From the NCBI GenBank assembly GCA_018716385.1, contig DVJZ01000029.1:26377-90376 (forward strand): DNA of 64,000 bases, given 5' to 3'. The stretch comes from Candidatus Enterenecus merdae. Lineage in GTDB: Bacteria; Bacillota; Clostridia; Oscillospirales; Oscillospiraceae. A model generated the notes under the pieces. It was not told the DNA's origin and did not search any database. It worked only from the letters and a program-made list of their open reading frames with translations. How positions within the stretch are numbered: position 1 is the first letter of the stretch; every line of letters begins with the position of its first letter. Position numbers and translations under genes: made by a program. This document shows, piece after piece, positions 28,061 to 38,692 of this stretch.

Positions 28061-28717
28061 TCACAGGTAGGAGAGGATCTCTTGATGGATGTCCTGGGGC
28101 GGCCGCAGCCGGCCGCCGCCGTCAACACAGGGGATGCGCTGCCAACCAAAGAAGTCTGCGGCCTGGGCCGCGGCCCGGCGGCAGGCGGCCAGGTAATCCT
28201 GGTCCACCTCGTGGATGTCCCCGGCGGTGTGGGTGTCCCGCTCCCGCCGGCGCAGGTTGTCCGCCGCCAGGGGGGTGGGCATGTCCAGCCACAGCACCAG
28301 GTCGGGCTGGGGCAGACCCAGCGCACCGTACTCAAACTCGGACAGCCAGTGGAAGAAGGCCTCCCGCTCCGTGGGGGAGAGCTTGGCAGACTGGTGCACG
28401 GCGTTGGAGGTGGTGTACCGGTCCAGCACCATCAGCCCACCCTGCCGGTAGTACTCCCCCCAGAAGCGCTGGTATCCGGCGTATCGGTCCACGGCGAAGA
28501 AGGTGGAGGCGGCGTAGGGGTTGACGTCGGAGGGCCGGGAGCCGAACTGGCCGCCCAGATACATGCGCACCAGGGCGGAGGACTCCTCCTGATACTGGGG
28601 ATAGACGAAGGTGCGGAAGTCCCGGCCCGCCCGCTCCAGCGCCTGGCGGGCCAGGGCGAACTGGGTGGACTTGCCCGACCCGTCCGTCCCCTCAAAGACG
28701 ATCAGCTTGCCGGCCAT
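28061..28717 (-). CDS. tmk: Thymidylate kinase-like protein
   Basis: MAGKLIVFEGTDGSGKSTQFALARQAL; VLDRYTTSNAVHQSAKL. Confidence 0.88.
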   Translation of the reverse strand: MAGKLIVFEGTDGSGKSTQFALARQALERAGRDFRTFVYPQYQEESSALVRMYLGGQFGSRPSDVNPYAASTFFAVDRYAGYQRFWGEYYRQGGLMVLDRYTTSNAVHQSAKLSPTEREAFFHWLSEFEYGALGLPQPDLVLWLDMPTPLAADNLRRRERDTHTAGDIHEVDQDYLAACRRAAAQAADFFGWQRIPCVDGGGRLRPPQDIHQEILSYL

Positions 28718-28727
28718 AGCCCACACC

Positions 28728-29450
28728 TCACTTTCCACGCAGCCGGGCGCCCACCGCGCGGCCCAGGAACAGGGGCAGCTTAGCCACCCGTTTGAACCGG
28801 GCGGGCTGCCGGATGGCCCGATAGAGCCACTCCAGGCCCAGCCGCTGCCAACCCTCCGGAGCCCGGGCCACCTGCCCGGAGAATACGTCCAGCGAGCCGC
28901 CAAGCCCAACCAGCAGCCGGGCTCCCGTCTGGCCGCCGTGGGCAGCGGCCCACTTCTCCTGCCGGGGCGCGCCCAGGCAGACGAACACCACGTCCGCCCG
29001 GGCCTCCCGGATGGCCTGGACGACTGGTTCATCCTGCTGGAAGTAGCCGTCGTGGGTTCCGCACAGGTTCAGGCCGGGGTACTGGGCTTGCAGGCGCTGG
29101 GCAGCCAGCTGGGCCACGCCCGGCTTGGCGCCCAGCAGGAACAGCCGTCCCCCCGTCCGGGCCAGCCGGGCCATCAGTGCGCCGGCAAAATCCGCCCCGG
29201 GCACCCGCCCCGGCAGGGGCCGGCCCAGGATCCGGGCGGCATAGACCACCCCCACCCCGTCCGGGAGCACCAGGTCGGCCCCGGCGATCAGGGCGGCAAA
29301 CTCCGGGTCGGACCTGGCCTGCTGTACGATTTCGGCGTTGGGGGTGACCACCAGGTGGGGGCCATCCTGCTCCAGCAGGGCCATGGCCCGGTCCACCGCC
29401 TGGTCCAGGGTCACCTGGTCAAAGCCAACGCCCAAAATATCTGTGCGCAC
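28728..29450 (-). CDS. WecG/TagA/CpsF-family glycosyltransferase
   Basis: VVTPNAEIVQQARSDPEFAALIAGADLVLPDGVGVVYAARILG. Confidence 0.9.
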   Translation of the reverse strand: MRTDILGVGFDQVTLDQAVDRAMALLEQDGPHLVVTPNAEIVQQARSDPEFAALIAGADLVLPDGVGVVYAARILGRPLPGRVPGADFAGALMARLARTGGRLFLLGAKPGVAQLAAQRLQAQYPGLNLCGTHDGYFQQDEPVVQAIREARADVVFVCLGAPRQEKWAAAHGGQTGARLLVGLGGSLDVFSGQVARAPEGWQRLGLEWLYRAIRQPARFKRVAKLPLFLGRAVGARLRGK

Positions 29451-29572
29451 CGCGCTTCCTCCTTAGCAAATCGCCCTCGCAGCTGCCCAACAGTATAGCA
29501 TGTCCGACAAAAAAAGTCCATGCCTGAGCAGGGGTTCCCCTCTGTTCACGCTCCGCCGCCGGGGCGGGCGGG

Positions 29573-31264
29573 TCATGGAGCGGGCTTGAAGCTGTCCTTC
29601 AGGCTCACCGCCCGGTTGAACACCAGATGGCCGGGGGCGCAGTCCCTGCCGTCGGCACAGAAGTAGCCCTGGCGCAGGAACTGGAAACGCTCCTCGCTGC
29701 CGGCGTGGGCCAGGCTGGCCTCCACCTTGGCCCCGGACAGCACTTCCAGGGAGTGGGGATTCAGGCAGGACAGGAAGTCCTTGTCCGCCCCATCCGGATC
29801 GGGGTCGGAGAACAGGTTGTCGTACAGCCGCACCTCCGCGTCCAGGGCGGTGGCCGCGTCCACCCAGTGGAGGGTGGCCCCCTTCACCTTCCGCCCGTCG
29901 GCTGGGTCTCCCCCTTTGGAGTCCGGGTCGTACTCGGCCAGGATCTCGGCCACGCTGCCGTCCTCGGCCTGCCGGTAGCCCACACATTTGATCAGGTAGG
30001 CCCCCTTCAGCCGGCACTCCGGCCCATCCGGGTACAGCCGCTTGTACTTGGGCACGGGCTGGGGCAAAAAGTCCTCCGCCTCCACATACAGGTGCCGGGA
30101 AAAGGTGAGCGGGCGGGTCCCATCCTGGGGGCGATTGGGGTTGTGCTCCACCTCAAAGCACTCGCTGTGCCCCTCCGGGTAATTGACGATGGTCAGCCGG
30201 ACGGGACGCAACACCGCCATCACCCGGCGGGCGGACTCGTTCAGGTCTTCCCGCAGGCAGTGCTCCAGAAAGGCGTATTCAATGGTGTTCTCCGACTTGC
30301 TCACCCCCACCCGCTCACAGAAGTTGCGGATGGAGCGGGGGGTGTATCCCCGGCGGCGCATCCCGCACAGGGTGGGCATCCGGGGATCGTCCCAGCCGGA
30401 CACCAGCCCCTGCTCCACCAGCTGGCGCAGCTTGCGCTTGCTCATCACCGTGTGATCGATGCCCAGCCGGGAGAACTCGATCTGCCGGGGCCTGTGGTAG
30501 GGGATGGACAGGTTGCTCACCACCCAGTCGTACAGGGGACGGTGGTCCTGGAACTCCAGGGAGCACAGGGAGTGGGTGATCCCCTCCAGCGCGTCCTCAA
30601 TGGGGTGGGCGAAGTCGTACATGGGATAGACGCACCACCGGTCCCCCTGGCGGTGGTGGTGGGCGAAGTGGATGCGGTAGAGCACCGGGTCGCGCAGGTT
30701 GAAGTTGCCGCTGGCCAGGTCGATCTTGGCCCGCAGGGTCATGGAGCCCTCGGGGAACTCCCCGGCCCGCATCCGGGCAAACAGATCCAAGGACTCCTCC
30801 GCCGGCCGGTCCCGCCAGGGGGAGACGGCGGGCACGCCGATGGAGCCACGGTTCTGCTTGAACTCCTCGGGGGAGAGCTGGCAGACGTAGGCCAGCCCCT
30901 TCCGGATCAGCTCCTGGGCGAACCCATACATCTGCTCAAAGTAATCCGAGGCGTAGAACAGCCGGTCGCCCCAGTCAAAGCCCAGCCAACGGATATCCTC
31001 CTGGATGGCCTGCACGTACTCCTGATCCTCCTTGGCGGGGTTGGTGTCATCCATGCGCAGGTTGCAAAGCCCCCCGTACTTCTCCGCGGTGCCAAAGTCA
31101 ATGACCAGGGCCTTGCAATGGCCGATGTGGAGGTAGCCGTTTGGTTCGGGGGGGAAGCGGGTGTGGACGGCAATACCGTGGTAGGCCCCGCCGGGAGCGA
31201 GGTCCTGGTCAATCAGCTCGTGGATGAAGTTCTGGCCCGTGGACGGGCTGTGCGCTTCCGCCAT
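29573..31264 (-). CDS. glnS: Glutaminyl-tRNA synthetase
   Basis: HTRFPPEPNGYLHIGHCKALVIDFG; TVMSKRKLRQLV; start chosen at ATG 31264 after AAGGAG. Confidence 0.94.
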   Translation of the reverse strand: MAEAHSPSTGQNFIHELIDQDLAPGGAYHGIAVHTRFPPEPNGYLHIGHCKALVIDFGTAEKYGGLCNLRMDDTNPAKEDQEYVQAIQEDIRWLGFDWGDRLFYASDYFEQMYGFAQELIRKGLAYVCQLSPEEFKQNRGSIGVPAVSPWRDRPAEESLDLFARMRAGEFPEGSMTLRAKIDLASGNFNLRDPVLYRIHFAHHHRQGDRWCVYPMYDFAHPIEDALEGITHSLCSLEFQDHRPLYDWVVSNLSIPYHRPRQIEFSRLGIDHTVMSKRKLRQLVEQGLVSGWDDPRMPTLCGMRRRGYTPRSIRNFCERVGVSKSENTIEYAFLEHCLREDLNESARRVMAVLRPVRLTIVNYPEGHSECFEVEHNPNRPQDGTRPLTFSRHLYVEAEDFLPQPVPKYKRLYPDGPECRLKGAYLIKCVGYRQAEDGSVAEILAEYDPDSKGGDPADGRKVKGATLHWVDAATALDAEVRLYDNLFSDPDPDGADKDFLSCLNPHSLEVLSGAKVEASLAHAGSEERFQFLRQGYFCADGRDCAPGHLVFNRAVSLKDSFKPAP

Positions 31265-31436
31265 GTGTGTCACTCCTTGGTAAAACTGGTGAGATCGGGC
31301 GTGTTTTCAACATTATAACGGCAACGGTTCGGAAAAGCAACCATGATTCTCCTTGCCCCGGCGGCGGCCATCTGGGCCGGAGCAGAACCAAATTGGAGCA
31401 AAAAATGATAAATAATTAACAAAATGGGGTTCATGA

Positions 31437-31465
31437 TTGACAAAAGAAGGGTGGTGTGCTATCAT
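31437..31465 (+). promoter_or_regulatory. Sigma70-type promoter for P-type ATPase leader
   Basis: TTGACA, 17 nt, TATCAT; about 285 nt upstream of the start codon. Confidence 0.75.
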
Positions 31466-31517
31466 TTCGTAATGTGAAGGAAACGCTTTCGGCAATGGAA
31501 AAAACCTCTCTCATGAA

Positions 31518-31700
31518 ACCTGGATAGGGGAGTATGCATCGCGCTGGCCTCCCGGCGCGAGGCGGGTTCGTCAGGACGTCTCCGAGGCTACCCCGGGGAT
31601 CGGACCCGTCTGAAACGCAGAGACCTGTTCGGCAGCGCTGCCAAACTGTGTATGCGCCCTGCTGAGCGGGGATACTTTGCAAGAAGACGGATCCTGCCGC
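31518..31700 (+). ncRNA. Candidate yybP-ykoY (Mn2+) riboswitch
   Basis: AUAGGGGAGUAUGC, stem-rich middle with GGGUUCGUCA...GGACCCGUCUGAAAC, P4-like GUAUGCGCCCUGCUGAGCGGGGAUAC, then UUUGCAAGA (compare L. lactis UUUAGCAAGACC); long 5' UTR in front of a P2-type ATPase. Confidence 0.6.
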
Positions 31701-31749
31701 GCCGGGCTCCTCCCTGCGCGAAACTTCTCATGGAGATAGGAGACCTTGC

Positions 31750-34356
31750 ATGAAATCATGGTACACGCTTTCGGAAGAGGAAGTCCTGAGCCAACTTGGG
31801 ACCGACCGGGCCGCCGGCCTGTCCCAGTCGGAGAGCGCCCAGCGGTTGGAGCGATACGGCCCCAATGAGCTGGAGGGGCACAAGAAGGAGAGCATGCTCA
31901 AGCGGGTGCTGGATCAGCTGAAGGATCCGATGATCATCGTGCTGATCATTGCCGCGGCGCTGTCCTATGTCTCCAGCGGGTTTACCGACTGGGTGGACTC
32001 GGTGATCATCCTGCTCATTGTGGTGATCAACGCGGTCATTTCCATCTCTCAGGAGGACAACGCCAACAAGGCGCTGGAGGCGCTGCAAAAGATGTCCGCC
32101 CCCCTGGCAAAGGTCATCCGGGATGGGCAGATTGTCCGGCTGGAGACCAGCAAGCTGGTGCCCGGCGACCTCATCGTGCTGGAGGCGGGCGACCTGGTGC
32201 CCGCTGACGCGCGCATCCTGGAGTGCGCCAACCTGAAGGCGGACGAGTCGGCCATGACCGGCGAATCCGTACCGGTGAGCAAGCAGGTCATCTCCTCCCT
32301 GCCGGAGCAGACCGCCCTGGGCGACCGGAAGAACATGGTCATCTCCTCCACCGTCATCACCAACGGCCGGGCCACCTGCGTGATCACCGGCACGGGGATG
32401 GACACCGAGGTGGGCCGCATCGCCCAGATGCTCACCACCAAGGACGACAACCAGACCCCCCTGCAAAAGAAGATGGCGGAGATATCCAAGGTGCTGTCCA
32501 TCATCTGCTTGGGCGTGTGCGTGGTCATGTTCGGCGTGGGCCTGCTGCGGGGCATGGAGCTGCTGGAGATCTTCATGATCGCGGTCTCCCTGGCGGTGGC
32601 GGCCATCCCCGAGGGGCTGGCCGCCGTGGTCACCATCGTGCTGGCCCTGGGGGTACAGCGTATGGCCCGGCGCAATGCCATCGTCAAGAAGCTGCCCGCG
32701 GTGGAGACTTTGGGCTGCGCGTCGGTGATCTGCTCGGACAAGACGGGCACCCTGACCATGAACAAGATGACCGTGGTGGAGGTGTGGACCGCCCGGGAGG
32801 ACGACCGGGCCCTGGCGCTGACCATCGGCGCGCTGTGCAACGACACGGTGCTCACCTACGGGGAGGACGGTGCGCCCAAGACCGCCGGCGACCCCACCGA
32901 GACCGCCTTTGTGGATCTGGCGGTCCAGGAGGGGCTGGACAAGAACGAGTTGGAAAAGGCTATGCCCCGCGCGGCGGAGCTCCCCTTTGATTCCGAGCGC
33001 AAGCTGATGAGCACCATCCACCCCTTTGAGGGCAAGTACCGGGTGATGGTCAAGGGCGCCCCCGACGTGCTGCTGGGCCGGTGCGTGGCCGACAAGGCCA
33101 CTGTGGACGCGGCCACCGAGCAGAATGCGCACATGGCCTCCCGGGCCCTGCGGGTGCTGGGGGTGGCCTATAAGGACATTGACGCCATCCCCCAGGGGGA
33201 GCTGACCAGCCAGGAGCTGGAGGCCGGCCTGACCTTTGTGGGGCTGGTGGGTATGATCGATCCCCCCCGGCTGGAGGTCAAGCAGGCGGTGGCCGAGTGT
33301 TACAGCGCGGGTATCCGCCCGGTAATGATCACCGGCGACCACAAGCTCACCGCCGTGGCCATCGCCAAGGAGCTGGACATCTTCCGGGATGGGGACCAGG
33401 CCCTCACCGGCGAGGACCTGGACGCCATGGACCAGGCCACCCTGGAGCAGCATGTGGAGCAGTACGCGGTGTACGCCCGGGTCTCCCCCGAGCACAAGAT
33501 GCGCATCATCCAGGCCTGGCAGAAGCGGGGCATGGTGGTGGCCATGACCGGCGACGGGGTGAACGACGCTCCCGCTCTGAAGGTGGCCGACATCGGCTGC
33601 GCCATGGGCATCACCGGCACCGACGTGGCCAAAGGGGCGGCGGATATGATCCTCACCGACGACAACTTCGCCACCATCGTCCACGCCGTGGAGCAGGGCC
33701 GGGGCATCTATGCCAACATCAAAAAATCCATCCAGTATCTGCTCTCCTGCAACATCGGCGAGATCATCACCATCTTTGTGGCCACGGCCTTGGGCTTCCC
33801 GCAGATGCCCTTGGTGGCCATCCAGCTGCTGTGGCTCAACTTGGTCACCGACTCCCTGCCTGCCCTGGCCCTGGGTATGGAGCCGGTGGAGGCGGGCGTG
33901 ATGCGGCAAAAGCCCCGGGATCCTAAGGCCAGCCTGTTTGCCAACGGCTTTGCGGTGAGCATGGTGCTCTACGGCGTGCTGGTGGGGGTCATCACCCTGA
34001 CGGCCTACGCGCTGGGCGAGTATGTGCTGTCCGGCCCCAATGCCGACGCCAGCGCCAACACCATGGCCTTTGCCACGCTGGTGTTCTGCGAGCTGACCCG
34101 GGCTTTCGCCGTGCGCAGCGAGCGGCTGAGCATCTTCCAGATCGGCCTGTTCTCCAACAAGACCATGAACAAGGCCTTCCTGGTGGGGCTGGTTTTGCAG
34201 CTGTGCGTGCTGCTCATCCCCCCGTTCCAGTCGATCTTTGAGATCACCAGCCTGAGCGCCGCCCAGTGGGGCACGGTCATCGGGCTGGGGCTGCTCCCGC
34301 TGATCATCAGCGAGATCGTCAAGGTGGTAGGCCGCATCCGGAACCGGGCGGCCTGA
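31750..34356 (+). CDS. Cation-translocating P2-type ATPase (SERCA/PMCA-like; possible Ca2+ or Mn2+ exporter)
   Basis: [31 protein letters not shown]-terminal cation ATPase domain. Confidence 0.93.
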   Translation: MKSWYTLSEEEVLSQLGTDRAAGLSQSESAQRLERYGPNELEGHKKESMLKRVLDQLKDPMIIVLIIAAALSYVSSGFTDWVDSVIILLIVVINAVISISQEDNANKALEALQKMSAPLAKVIRDGQIVRLETSKLVPGDLIVLEAGDLVPADARILECANLKADESAMTGESVPVSKQVISSLPEQTALGDRKNMVISSTVITNGRATCVITGTGMDTEVGRIAQMLTTKDDNQTPLQKKMAEISKVLSIICLGVCVVMFGVGLLRGMELLEIFMIAVSLAVAAIPEGLAAVVTIVLALGVQRMARRNAIVKKLPAVETLGCASVICSDKTGTLTMNKMTVVEVWTAREDDRALALTIGALCNDTVLTYGEDGAPKTAGDPTETAFVDLAVQEGLDKNELEKAMPRAAELPFDSERKLMSTIHPFEGKYRVMVKGAPDVLLGRCVADKATVDAATEQNAHMASRALRVLGVAYKDIDAIPQGELTSQELEAGLTFVGLVGMIDPPRLEVKQAVAECYSAGIRPVMITGDHKLTAVAIAKELDIFRDGDQALTGEDLDAMDQATLEQHVEQYAVYARVSPEHKMRIIQAWQKRGMVVAMTGDGVNDAPALKVADIGCAMGITGTDVAKGAADMILTDDNFATIVHAVEQGRGIYANIKKSIQYLLSCNIGEIITIFVATALGFPQMPLVAIQLLWLNLVTDSLPALALGMEPVEAGVMRQKPRDPKASLFANGFAVSMVLYGVLVGVITLTAYALGEYVLSGPNADASANTMAFATLVFCELTRAFAVRSERLSIFQIGLFSNKTMNKAFLVGLVLQLCVLLIPPFQSIFEITSLSAAQWGTVIGLGLLPLIISEIVKVVGRIRNRAA

Positions 34357-34447
34357 GGGCGCACAACCGGCCCATCTTCCTTTGTGGGAATATTGTGCAT
34401 CTGCACAGTTTACTCAAATATTTAAAATCATGAGGAGGACATGAGAG

Positions 34448-35707
34448 ATGAGAGACGTATACGTCGTAAACTGCTGCCGGACGGCGGTGGGGTCCTTTGG
34501 CGGGTCGCTGAAGGACGTACCCGCGGTGGAGCTGGGAGCTGTTGTGGTGAAGGAGGCGCTGAAGCGGGCCGGAGTCAAGCCGGAGACGGTGGACGAGGTC
34601 ATCTTCGGCGGCGTGCTCACGGCCGGCCTGGGCCAGAACGTGGCCCGGCAGGTGGGAGTGAAGGCTGGGATCCCGTATAGTGTGCCCGCCTTCACGGTGA
34701 ACATGGTGTGCGGCTCCGGCATGAAGACGGTGATGGAGGCGGCCCGGGCCATTGTGGCCGGGGACGCGGAGATCGTGGTGGCCGGCGGGACGGAGAGCAT
34801 GTCCCAGGCTCCTTTCACCCTGCCTGACGAGCGCTGGGGCGCCCGGATGGGGGACAAGAAGGTGGTGGACACCATGATCAAGGACGGATTGTGGGACGCC
34901 TACAATAACTACCACATGGGCACCACCGCGGAGAACATCAACGACGTGTGGGGCATCACCCGGGAGGAGCAGGATGCCTTCGCCGCCTCCAGCCAGCAGA
35001 AGGCGGAGGCTGCCCAGAAGGCAGGCCGTTTTGAGGCGGAGATCGTCCCGGTGATGATCAAGAAGAAGAAGGAAATGGTGGAGTTCAAGGTGGACGAGTA
35101 CCCCAAGCCCGGCGTGACCGCCGAGGGGATCGGCAAGCTGAAGGGCGCGTTCCCCGCGGGCCCCGATGGGGTTGAGGATGAGATCGTCCATACCTTTGAG
35201 CCCACCCAGGTGCACCAGGCCGACGCTAAGAAGCATGTGCAGCGGGTGACGGCGGCCAACGCCTCCGGCCTGAACGACGGGGCGGCGGCGCTGATCGTGG
35301 CCAGCGGCGAAGCGGTGGCCAAGTACGGGCTCAAGCCCATGGCCAAGCTGGTGGGCTGGGGCCAGGGCGGCGTGGACCCGAAGATCATGGGCGTGGGCCC
35401 GGTGCCCGCCTCCCGTCAGGCGCTGGCCAAGGCGGGGCTGAGCATGGCCGACATCGACCTGGTGGAGGCCAACGAGGCCTTTGCCGCCCAGTCCATCGCC
35501 GTGGGGCGCGAGCTGGGCTTTGACATGAGCAAGGTGAACGTCAACGGTGGGGCCATCTCCATCGGCCATCCCATCGGCTGCTCCGGGGCGCGGATCATCG
35601 TGACCCTGCTGCACGAGATGCAGAAGCGGCCGGAGGCCAAGCGCGGCCTGGGCACCCTGTGTATCGGCGGCGGCATGGGTGTGGCCACCATCTTTGAGAA
35701 GTGCTAA
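34448..35707 (+). CDS. Acetyl-CoA C-acetyltransferase (thiolase)
   Basis: [52 protein letters not shown]. Confidence 0.95.
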   Translation: MRDVYVVNCCRTAVGSFGGSLKDVPAVELGAVVVKEALKRAGVKPETVDEVIFGGVLTAGLGQNVARQVGVKAGIPYSVPAFTVNMVCGSGMKTVMEAARAIVAGDAEIVVAGGTESMSQAPFTLPDERWGARMGDKKVVDTMIKDGLWDAYNNYHMGTTAENINDVWGITREEQDAFAASSQQKAEAAQKAGRFEAEIVPVMIKKKKEMVEFKVDEYPKPGVTAEGIGKLKGAFPAGPDGVEDEIVHTFEPTQVHQADAKKHVQRVTAANASGLNDGAAALIVASGEAVAKYGLKPMAKLVGWGQGGVDPKIMGVGPVPASRQALAKAGLSMADIDLVEANEAFAAQSIAVGRELGFDMSKVNVNGGAISIGHPIGCSGARIIVTLLHEMQKRPEAKRGLGTLCIGGGMGVATIFEKC

Positions 35708-35856
35708 AGTCCTCCGCGCGCCCGCTCCAGGCGGGTGTTACGGGAACAGCTAAGCGGCCGCCCAAGATAGCGCAAACCCCAAGGGCGGTATGAAAACTTG
35801 CCCTGCGGCCGGCGCAATCCGGCTGTTGTGTGGCAGAGCGCGTCCATGATGCAGGT

Positions 35857-35901
35857 AGCAAGGGGAGGGCGGGCCCTAATTTGGAACCGCCCTCCCTTGC
35901 T
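35857..35901. terminator. Hairpin between thiolase and CoA-transferase genes
   Basis: agcaaggggagggcgg...ccgccctcccttgct. Confidence 0.65.
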
Positions 35902-35946
35902 CTATAAAAGTTCTAAAAACCATTCATTTTTGAGGAGGCCAAAAAA

Positions 35947-36636
35947 ATGCCTAAATTCGTAAGCATGGAAGAGGCGGCAAAGCTGATCCCCAGCGGAGCC
36001 ACCGTTATGGCCGGTGGTTTCATGGGTTGCGGCAGCGCCCACCGGTTCCTCACCGCACTGAGCCAGAGCGGAGTCAAGGATCTGACCATCATCTGCAACG
36101 ATGGGTCTAAGCCCGGCGGCCCGCTGGGTGAGGACTACTATGGGGTGGCCAAGCTGATCCACAACCGGCAGGTGAAGCGGCTGATCACCAGCCACGTGGG
36201 TCTGAACCCGGAAGTGGCCCAGCAGAACATGCAGGACGGCACCCTGGAGGTGACGCTGGTGCCCCAGGGTTCTCTGGCCGAGATGATCCGGGCCGGCGGC
36301 GCCGGCCTGGGCGGCATACTTACCCCCACCGGCGTGGGCACCGTGGTGGAGGAGAGCCCCCTCTGCCTGGGCAAGCAGACCATCAACGGCAAGGACTATC
36401 TGCTCATGGCGCCCCTCCATGCCGACTTTGCCATCATTGCCGGCTATAAGATCGACCGGGAGGGCAACGTGTGGTACAAGGGTACCACCATCAACCACAA
36501 CATGGTTATGGCCACCGCCGCTGACACCGTCATTGCCGAGGCCGAGCAGGTTGTGGAGGTGGGGACCATTGCCCCGGAGGACGTGCGCACTTCTGGCGTG
36601 TTTGTGGATTATGTGGTTGAGGGAGGTCTTTATTAA
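35947..36636 (+). CDS. atoD: 3-oxoacid/acetate CoA-transferase subunit A
   Basis: GATVMAGGFMGCGSAHRFL; GAGLGGILTPTGVGTVVEE. Confidence 0.92.
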   Translation: MPKFVSMEEAAKLIPSGATVMAGGFMGCGSAHRFLTALSQSGVKDLTIICNDGSKPGGPLGEDYYGVAKLIHNRQVKRLITSHVGLNPEVAQQNMQDGTLEVTLVPQGSLAEMIRAGGAGLGGILTPTGVGTVVEESPLCLGKQTINGKDYLLMAPLHADFAIIAGYKIDREGNVWYKGTTINHNMVMATAADTVIAEAEQVVEVGTIAPEDVRTSGVFVDYVVEGGLY

Positions 36637-37289
36637 TGGAAAAGTCTCAGATCAAAGGGTTCATTGCCGCCCGCGTGGCCAAAGAGCTGAAGGACGGCGA
36701 CGTGGTCAACCTGGGCATCGGCGTGCCCACCCTGGTTCCCAATTATCTGCCCCAGGACGTCCATGTGACCCTGCAGGCGGAGATCGGCACCGTGGGATCC
36801 GCCCCCGCCGGCGACAACCCCGATCCCATCCATGTCGTAGACGCGGGCGGCGCTCCCTCCGGGGTGCGTCCGGGCGGCTGCTTCATTGACTCGGCCACCT
36901 CCTTCACCCTGATCCGGGGCGGTCATGTGGACGCCACGGTACTGGGCGGACTGGAAGTGGATGAGGAGGGCTCCCTGTCCAACTGGCTCATCCCCGGCAA
37001 GAAGATGCCCGGCATGGGCGGAGCTATGGACCTGCTGGTGGGCGCCAAGACGGTCATCGTGGCCATGGAGCACACCGCCGGCGGCAATCCGAAGATCCTC
37101 AAGAAGTGCCGCCTGCCCTATACCGCGGTCAAGTGCGTGAATAAGATCATCACCGAGATGGCCGTGATCGAGGTCACCGACAAGGGGCTGGTACTGACCG
37201 AGTATAACCCCGAGTTCACCGTGGAGCAGATCCAGGCGGCCACCGAGGCCACGCTGACCATCAGCCCCAATTTGAAGAGCATGGTGTAA
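36636..37289 (+). CDS. atoA: 3-oxoacid/acetate CoA-transferase subunit B
   Basis: DGDVVNLGIGVPTLVPNYLP; MPGMGGAMDLLVGAKTVIVAMEH. Confidence 0.92.
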   Translation: MEKSQIKGFIAARVAKELKDGDVVNLGIGVPTLVPNYLPQDVHVTLQAEIGTVGSAPAGDNPDPIHVVDAGGAPSGVRPGGCFIDSATSFTLIRGGHVDATVLGGLEVDEEGSLSNWLIPGKKMPGMGGAMDLLVGAKTVIVAMEHTAGGNPKILKKCRLPYTAVKCVNKIITEMAVIEVTDKGLVLTEYNPEFTVEQIQAATEATLTISPNLKSMV

Positions 37290-37323
37290 GCTGGCTCCGG
37301 TTTCACAAGGCGGGAGAGTAAGA

Positions 37324-37364
37324 CAAGGGGGGTGGGCCTACTGGCCCAACCCCCTTGATTTTTT
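37324..37364 (+). terminator. Terminator after atoDA
   Basis: caaggggggtgggcc-tact-ggcccaacccccttg followed by attttttg. Confidence 0.9.
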
Positions 37365-37383
37365 GCACCCATGTCCCCCTGGC

Positions 37384-38061
37384 TTAGCTGTTTCCGGTGG
37401 GCAGGAAGGGCCGGATAGCCAGGGCCACGCCGTTGATGGGCATGGTTTGCAGCCAGACCTTGCCTGGGCCGGTGAGCAGGGTGTGAAACAGCCCCTCCCC
37501 ACCCAGGAACTTGTTCTTCAAACCTGGTACCTGCCGGACCTCCATGGACACCGTGGGCTCAAAGCCGGCCACGTTCCCCGTATCCACCACGATCTGCTGG
37601 CCTGGGGCCAGGGTGTATTCCACCAGCTCGCCGTCAATCTCCACAAAGGCGGTGCCGGCGCCGGACAGGCGCTGCATGAGGAAGCCTTCGCCCCCGAAGA
37701 AGCCGGCGCCCAGCTTTTTCTGGAAGTGGATGGACAGTTCCACGCCCGCCTGGGCGGCCAGAAAGGCGCTTTTTTGCAGGATCATCTCCTGCCCGGGAGC
37801 GATCTGGAGGGGCACGATCTTGCCGGGGAAGCTGGAGCCAAAGGCGATCATACCCGATCCATGGGCGGTGTAGATATTTTGGAACATACCCTCGCCGGAG
37901 AAGGCCCGGGAGAACATCTTGCCCAGGCCGCCGCCCCGGGTTTCCATGGCCATGTTGGGGCTCATCCAGGCCATGGAACTCCGTTCGGTGATCATCTGCT
38001 CGCCGTCCAGCAGCTGGCAGACCACAACGGGGAATACGCCGCCGGTAATCTCATAGGTCAT
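37384..38061 (-). CDS. TIGR00266/AIM24-family protein
   Basis: GGGLGKMFSRAFSGEGMFQNIYTAHGSGMIAFGSSFPGKI. Confidence 0.88.
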   Translation of the reverse strand: MTYEITGGVFPVVVCQLLDGEQMITERSSMAWMSPNMAMETRGGGLGKMFSRAFSGEGMFQNIYTAHGSGMIAFGSSFPGKIVPLQIAPGQEMILQKSAFLAAQAGVELSIHFQKKLGAGFFGGEGFLMQRLSGAGTAFVEIDGELVEYTLAPGQQIVVDTGNVAGFEPTVSMEVRQVPGLKNKFLGGEGLFHTLLTGPGKVWLQTMPINGVALAIRPFLPTGNS

Positions 38062-38269
38062 GTCGTCGCCTCCTGTTCCGATCCGGTGGATGGGGATCTG
38101 ATCCCCTCCATCCTACCAGCTGGAGGTCAGGGGTGTCAAGTGGGCCTGGAGCTGCCCCAGCACCAGCTCGTTGACCGTCTCCACAATGGCCGCCATGTTC
38201 TTGGCCACCTGCTCCACGGTGAGCAGGGACAGCTGCTCAGTCTGGATATGCTGCCCGGCTGCCGCGCCG

Positions 38270-38594
38270 GTGAAGGTGGTGGACGCTCAGACTCCCTGCG
38301 GCTGGGGAGCGGGTAGCGCCTGGGCGGACAGCCGCACGCGATGTACCAGCTGATTGGATGAGCAGAGACGCAGCGGACTGCGTTATCCTGGACTGCGCCG
38401 AGGCGGAGTTGGATAACTACGAGGGCAGCAGGAGCGTGCGGGCTTAGGCCTTGGCTGCCAGCGCGTGATGCAGGTTGCCCAGAACGGGGGCTGACACTGC
38501 GTTGGCGGACGGCATTGCCGCAAGGGGCATGACGGCGCTGTATACCGCCCAAGACGGCAGCCAGGGGGTGGCGATCTACCCTGCCGAGGGATGA
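38270..38594. pseudogene. Possible remnant coding sequence(s), no intact frame
   Basis: Protein-like fragments: plus strand DCVILDCAEAELDNYEGSRSVRA* and ADTALADGIAARGMTALYTAQDGSQGVAIYPAEG*. Confidence 0.3.
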
Positions 38595-38692
38595 GGCCGG
38601 ACTATGAAATTCGGGAATGCTGTGGTATAATCTCGGACAGATCGCCAGGCCAGCCCGGCCGAGCCGGCGGGCCTTTTTGAGGAGGCGCATAC

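Noticed and set aside
29627-31318. 563-aa plus-strand ORF opposite glnS
   Set aside because: Antisense shadow ORF of a conserved gene.
31264-31400. T-box upstream of glnS
   Set aside because: 5' UTR is short (promoter TTGCTT-17-TATAAT close to start); no T-box core sequence seen.
31756-33909. 717-aa minus-strand ORF opposite the P-type ATPase
   Set aside because: His/Gly/Gln-rich low-complexity antisense translation typical of high-GC codon bias; the ATPase on the plus strand is unambiguous.
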